Source of the DNA: Acanthosepion esculentum
Taxonomy: Eukaryota > Mollusca > Cephalopoda > Sepiida > Sepiidae
DNA: 64,000 nt
Reading direction: 5' to 3'
NCBI GenBank assembly: GCA_964036315.1
Contig: OZ038485.1
Span: 74,257,048 to 74,321,047, forward strand
The stretch's first letter is position 1. Every line of letters begins with the position of its first letter. Under the pieces are notes generated by a model that was given only the letters and a program-made list of their open reading frames with translations, was not told the origin of the DNA and ran no database searches. The translations under genes were made by a program, and so were the position numbers. This document shows positions 60,591 to 64,000 of this stretch, piece by piece.

Positions 60591-61165
60591 GTGAGTATAT
60601 GTACTCGAAACCTTTGAACAAATTGTGTTTGCACATGCGTTAGAAGTAATAAAACGCATTTTAACCGGAAATAATGAATAATATCAGAATGGTATTAAAC
60701 TGTTTTGATAATTAAGATTTGATATTTGAGTTGTAGGTTTTTGCTATAGCAAAAGTGAAATTAATTTCAGCTGGTACTAATATTAGGGATCCTCTAAAAA
60801 CTTTTAATAAACTGACTTGATTTTAAATGTACCTCTCATATACTGAACCATGCCAAAATCTGCATCCATTTCAATTGTTGTGTCAACTTTCAGCGTTAAT
60901 TTACAATTATTTTCGTTCTTCCATTTCTTTAAACCATCCTTACTCACCAATTTCCTTAAATTCAACCCAAGCGCGGCACATATTCAGTTTACTGATAATT
61001 CTAAATTGGGATTGATGCAGTTAGTTTGATAGATGAATTCTCTCTTATTATGGGCATAATTGTGTTTTAAAGATGTCATGAATAAAATTATCTCTAAAAC
61101 ACACTTATGCTCATAATAAAAGAACTTGCGAACGAGTTGCTGTATGTTTTTTCATTTTTAATCTG

Positions 61166-61206
<41 letters not shown>

Positions 61207-61261
61207 CAGAGAGAGATTAAATAGAAGACTTAAAGTTTTAAAAAATTGTTGCCATTTTTAG
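60591..61261. other. Intron with small inverted repeat and (AT)n
   Basis: Inverted repeat at 61041-61123 and (AT)n at about 61166-61202. Nothing else recognised. Confidence 0.6.
61041..61123. repeat. Inverted repeat with about 30-bp arms
   Basis: tctcttattatgggcataat (61041) and onward to agat pairs with the reverse complement of ctctaaaacacacttatgct to about 61123, with few mismatches and a loop of about 17 bp. Confidence 0.75.
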
Positions 61262-61428
61262 GTAATCTACCTCTGATCGGAGTGGAAACAATCTCGGACA
61301 AAAATGGAAATAACCTCACAGTGAGCGTTAAGTTGAATTTTAATGGAACAGCAAGCAACAAACAATTCGCCTTTTACCTCGACAATGTTATGTCACCAGT
61401 CTTACCTGTTGATGCACCCGAACAAATG
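61262..61428 (+). CDS. PKHD1L1: PKHD1L1-like exon 17 (last in window)
   Basis: Acceptor gccattttta-g, donor gtaaaa. Residues 564-619, phase 1 in, phase 0 out. Encodes NLPLIGVETISDKNGNNLTV then FNGTASNKQFAFYLDNVM. The vertebrate protein has GDFDLLGYEVVEGNNVTLDI and later WDGIASKPLTL in the same place. The next exon, starting at phase 0, was not found in the remaining 2.5 kb, so the gene runs out of the window. Confidence 0.87.
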
Positions 61429-62210
61429 GTAAAACAAAGTCTTATTTCTTAGAAACTTGTTGATCACTGGTAACACTTATGTATATATGTTAATGCATGT
61501 TATTGGAGTGATATAAATAATATTATCTTTTTATCTGTTATAATATTTCCATATCTAAGCCTCAATCACCATCAAGGTATTTATTCTATAGTTTTTAATA
61601 ATCTATTTTATTAATGGAGTTTATTTTAGAGGAGAGAACTTTTCAAATTTAACAAAATATTTTGATGAAATCCTATCGAAAGAATCTGATTTGTTTAAAT
61701 CAATATCAGATAATTCTTTAATAGAAAAACAATATCTATCATGTGTATCTTAAGTAGATAGTTGAACGGCTCATTCAGCGGCGACCTGTTAGGGCCTAAA
61801 ATGTCTGTCGTGGGGTATCAGAAGTATTAGTTTGAAAGGCAACCAGCTATAAATTTGTTCGTTATCGGGTGACGGCTTCTGCAAAAATTACGGTTTGTTC
61901 AGTAGCACAAAAATAGTTTTAAAAACACATTGCAAAGTATATGCTTTCCATTTTATATTTTCAAACAATCATAAATTCAAATACAAAATACGTTTAGTAG
62001 TTTTAGAATATAATACACTTCATACAATAAAACATTCTATTTTTTATAATTCACTTCAGAGAATAAAAGTTATTTTCTCTTAGAGTTCACTGAAAAGAGA
62101 ATAAAACTATTTTTCAAGAGTATGCTTGAAAATAATAATTTCTTTAATAATGTTCACCCTATACAAGCGCCAATGGTCACTCAGGGTGAACGGATACGGA
62201 AGGCGATTGT
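61429..62210. other. Intron sequence, nothing recognised
   Basis: AT-rich, no exon in the expected phase and no recognised repeat. Confidence 0.5.
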
Positions 62211-62214
62211 TGTG

Positions 62215-62700
62215 TGATCATTAAGGGTAAGGGACGCAGTTTATGCGCATATGTGGGGAAAGATAACGGTTACCCTTAGACTTTGAAAGCATCCTACTGG
62301 GATTCTGCTCCACAAACAGTAGTTCTTGGAAAGAAGATATCCGAATGAAACTTACTCTCCTTAATAAATGAATACGAAGGGCATGAGAGGGGTTCGCCTC
62401 ACTGTACATAACATGTCGGTTCTTAGCTGAGAGGGTTACAGTTGGTGAGAGGAATAAGGAATGTAGCTCATTTGAACATTTTCCATAGAAATAGCAGTAA
62501 GTAGCGAGAGGCTTACAACGTTTCGACTGTAAGAAAGGGGTTATAATGTGGAAAAATTCATCACCCACAAGGCCGCGTAGACGCCTTTGGACTATCAAAA
62601 CTAGAAAGTGAACTACACCAGCCCAGATATGACAGCAGTACTCATAATCTAGCTCTTGTAAAATTAGAGCAATGATTGGTAGCCAGGTGTGCACCAAGAA
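62215..62700 (-). pseudogene. Strongly 5'-truncated Jockey/CR1-like LINE
   Basis: A minus-strand ORF of 158 codons reads ELDYEYCCHIWAGVVHFLVL, GKCSNELHSLFLSPTVTL and SFQELLFVEQNP, ending LSKSKGNRYL. This is only the carboxyl end of ORF2, the same part as kept at 46908-47340. About 480 bp long. Confidence 0.75.
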
Positions 62701-63109
62701 GAGTAATATTAATTATTTTTATATTAAAAAAATCTTTATTTTTAAAAAGTTAGGGAACTGTGGTTGAAGAGAAAAATAAAAATAAAATTTACTGCCCAGC
62801 ACAGAGACAGTCAGCTTTTAATAGATGTCACCCCCTATTGACTGGAATAAGATCACCCAGTGGAGATTTATACAATCCAATGGTTTGCCTAGCGAAACTG
62901 TTACTCAGGAAGCGTCGGATAGGATATCGTAAAAGTCTCGCTTATTCCATCTTACGGGCCCACCGGCGGCTCCCACGTTCGTTGTCGTTTGCGAGGTCGA
63001 TAACGAATTGTACGACAATTGTTCGATTTTTTTAAGAGCAGTTTTATTTTCGTTTAAGTTTACTTTCAGCTGTCTTCACGTCAGTTGATACTGAGAGATA
63101 TTTTAGCTA

Positions 63110-64000
63110 GGTAGACTCTGGAGCACGCGGCTAACGAGCTCTACAAGGGTCAGGTAGTTAGGCATAGATTAAACAAGATGTCTAACGAAGCCATAAACAC
63201 AGAGTTAAAGATTTTGGCCAAGATCCTGACGGTGCGTTTGCAGTCAGTTGCTGAGATTTTGTTGGGACCCGAGCAGACGTGCTGTGAAGGGCTGAACAAT
63301 TCAGAGCAACCGGCATCTGATCCGCACGATCCTAAATGGTGTAAAAGATGACGAGCAAGCCGCGCTGATCAATTTGGATCAGTCCAAGGAATTTGATAGG
63401 GTCGACCATCGGTACCTGGCTGCTGTCTGCAGGCCATCGGATTCAAACCCGACTTCTGCAAGTGCTGTATCATCGGTTCGTCAGGGTTGTCCACTGTCGC
63501 CCCTACTTTACGCTTTGCCGTTAGAGCCTCTCCTTCGGCGGCTGAGAGATGGGACGAGCAGTCCGGCCCTAAGTAGAATCGCTGTCCCTGGTGGGACTCG
63601 ATCCATGGTTTCCGCGTACGCCGATGACGTATCCATTTTCGTGTCGTGTATCAGCGACATTGAGGTGGTACAGAAAGCGCTTGAACGGTACGAAAAGGTC
63701 ATGGGAACACAGATTAACCACAACAAGTCTTCCGGCTTGCGGTTAGGTACCTGGAAAGGGGTCGCTCTTCCAGGGCCCTTTGGTTAGACGGATTGTCCTG
63801 TCCACATTCTTAGAGCTGGAGAAAAGTTCGTCAGAGGCAAAGGTTGTAGCGTCGGTCGGGACTTGGCTCTGAAGGACTATGTCCTTGTAGGGTAGGGCTG
63901 AGTCGTGTGCCACTTACATATTTCCTCTCATCCTGTACTCTCTCTTTGCAAGGACTGTGGAAGGCAATCGAGCGCTTGTGGTCCACCCTCTTGTGGAGTG
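63110..64000 (+). pseudogene. Tx1-type LINE reverse transcriptase, running off the window
   Basis: From about 63120 an open stretch gives NELYKGQVVRHRLNKMSNEA then ELKILAKILTVRLQSVAEIL. Shifted frames give DDEQAALINLDQSKEFDRVD near 63340 and the ORF 63374-63787 with SVRQGCPLSPLLYALPLEPL, VSAYADDVSIFVS and KALERYEKVMGTQINHNKSS. The catalytic YADD is kept. Sequence between the linker and the RT is partly deleted, and the frames are broken. It shares the DIEVVQKALERYE block with the copy at 17.3-19.3 kb, so the two are one family, here in the opposite orientation. Confidence 0.8.

Larger units (their letters stand above)
16063..61428 (+). other. PKHD1L1: Fibrocystin-L (PKHD1L1)-like gene, 5' part, 17 exons
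   Basis: This is the only host gene I can support. Seventeen exon candidates, each bounded by AG and GT, join with matching codon phase at all 16 junctions, giving 1,859 nt: two nucleotides completing an upstream codon, then 619 codons without a stop. Residues below are numbered from the first full codon. The order is IPT/TIG (about 1-112), an IPT/TIG-type segment starting TPLFNELKTISGPPG (about 117-241), IPT/TIG (about 242-310) and PA14 (about 311-473), then a linker. This is the amino-terminal order of vertebrate fibrocystin-L, a very large single-pass membrane protein with many IPT/TIG domains plus PA14, G8 and parallel beta-helix repeats. Short blocks such as TQITCYTR, VGRIFT, FGSN and LFQTYA agree with the vertebrate protein as I remember it. 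The signal-peptide exon is missing, and the gene continues past the right edge. Introns run from 110 bp to 9.3 kb and are filled with transposons. Promoter and transcription start are not identifiable. Confidence 0.88.

Overview
The window looks like animal nuclear DNA from a lophotrochozoan, most likely a cephalopod such as an octopus. It is AT-rich and full of long (AT)n, (CA)n and (TTA)n arrays. It is packed with decayed retroelements: Penelope-like, Tx1-like LINE, Jockey/CR1-like LINE and Gypsy. It also carries tRNA-derived SINEs and has tiny coding exons separated by kilobase introns. The species assignment is inferred from this style; no rRNA, tRNA or mitochondrial marker confirms it.

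The one clear host gene is on the + strand. Seventeen short exons between 16063 and 61428 join in a single unbroken phase chain into about 619 codons, with consensus AG acceptors and GT donors. The protein matches the amino-terminal part of fibrocystin-L (PKHD1L1): an IPT/TIG domain, a second IPT/TIG-type segment, a third IPT/TIG domain, then a PA14 domain and the linker after it. The signal-peptide exon was not found, and the rest of the gene (usual protein length about 4,200 residues) lies beyond the right edge.

Region 1-16 kb (upstream of the first recognised exon): a LINE fragment (1-878), Penelope-like element (PLE) pieces in head-to-tail order (880-2611), LINE 3' ends (4.1-4.9 kb), a broken mariner (8.3-9.3 kb), an exon-like ORF of unknown nature (10239-10454), another LINE 3' end, a nearly full-length decayed PLE (11.9-13.6 kb) and an arm of a hAT-like element (13.76 kb).

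Region 16-37 kb: exons 1-8. The introns hold a Tx1-type LINE with a PLE piece inside it (17.3-20.9 kb), a tandem tRNA-SINE dimer (21.1-21.3 kb), a long LINE copy (28.6-31.3 kb), an antisense LINE 3' end (32.2-32.8 kb) and an LTR-like GC-richer block (34.4-36.3 kb).

Region 37-50 kb: exons 9-14, a second SINE family, a perfect 106-bp (AT)n palindrome, a 13-copy minisatellite and an antisense LINE (46.9-48.3 kb).

Region 50-64 kb: a complete but dead Gypsy-type retrotransposon (50709-56576) with 120-127 bp LTRs and a 5-bp target duplication. It is itself interrupted by a 2-kb hAT-like element with a perfect 8-bp target duplication. Exons 15-17 follow, then a LINE 3' end and a Tx1-type LINE running off the window.

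No operon, CRISPR, phage or bacterial structure is present. The most interesting items are the PKHD1L1-like gene with its altered PA14 core, and the layered insertions that can be put in time order.
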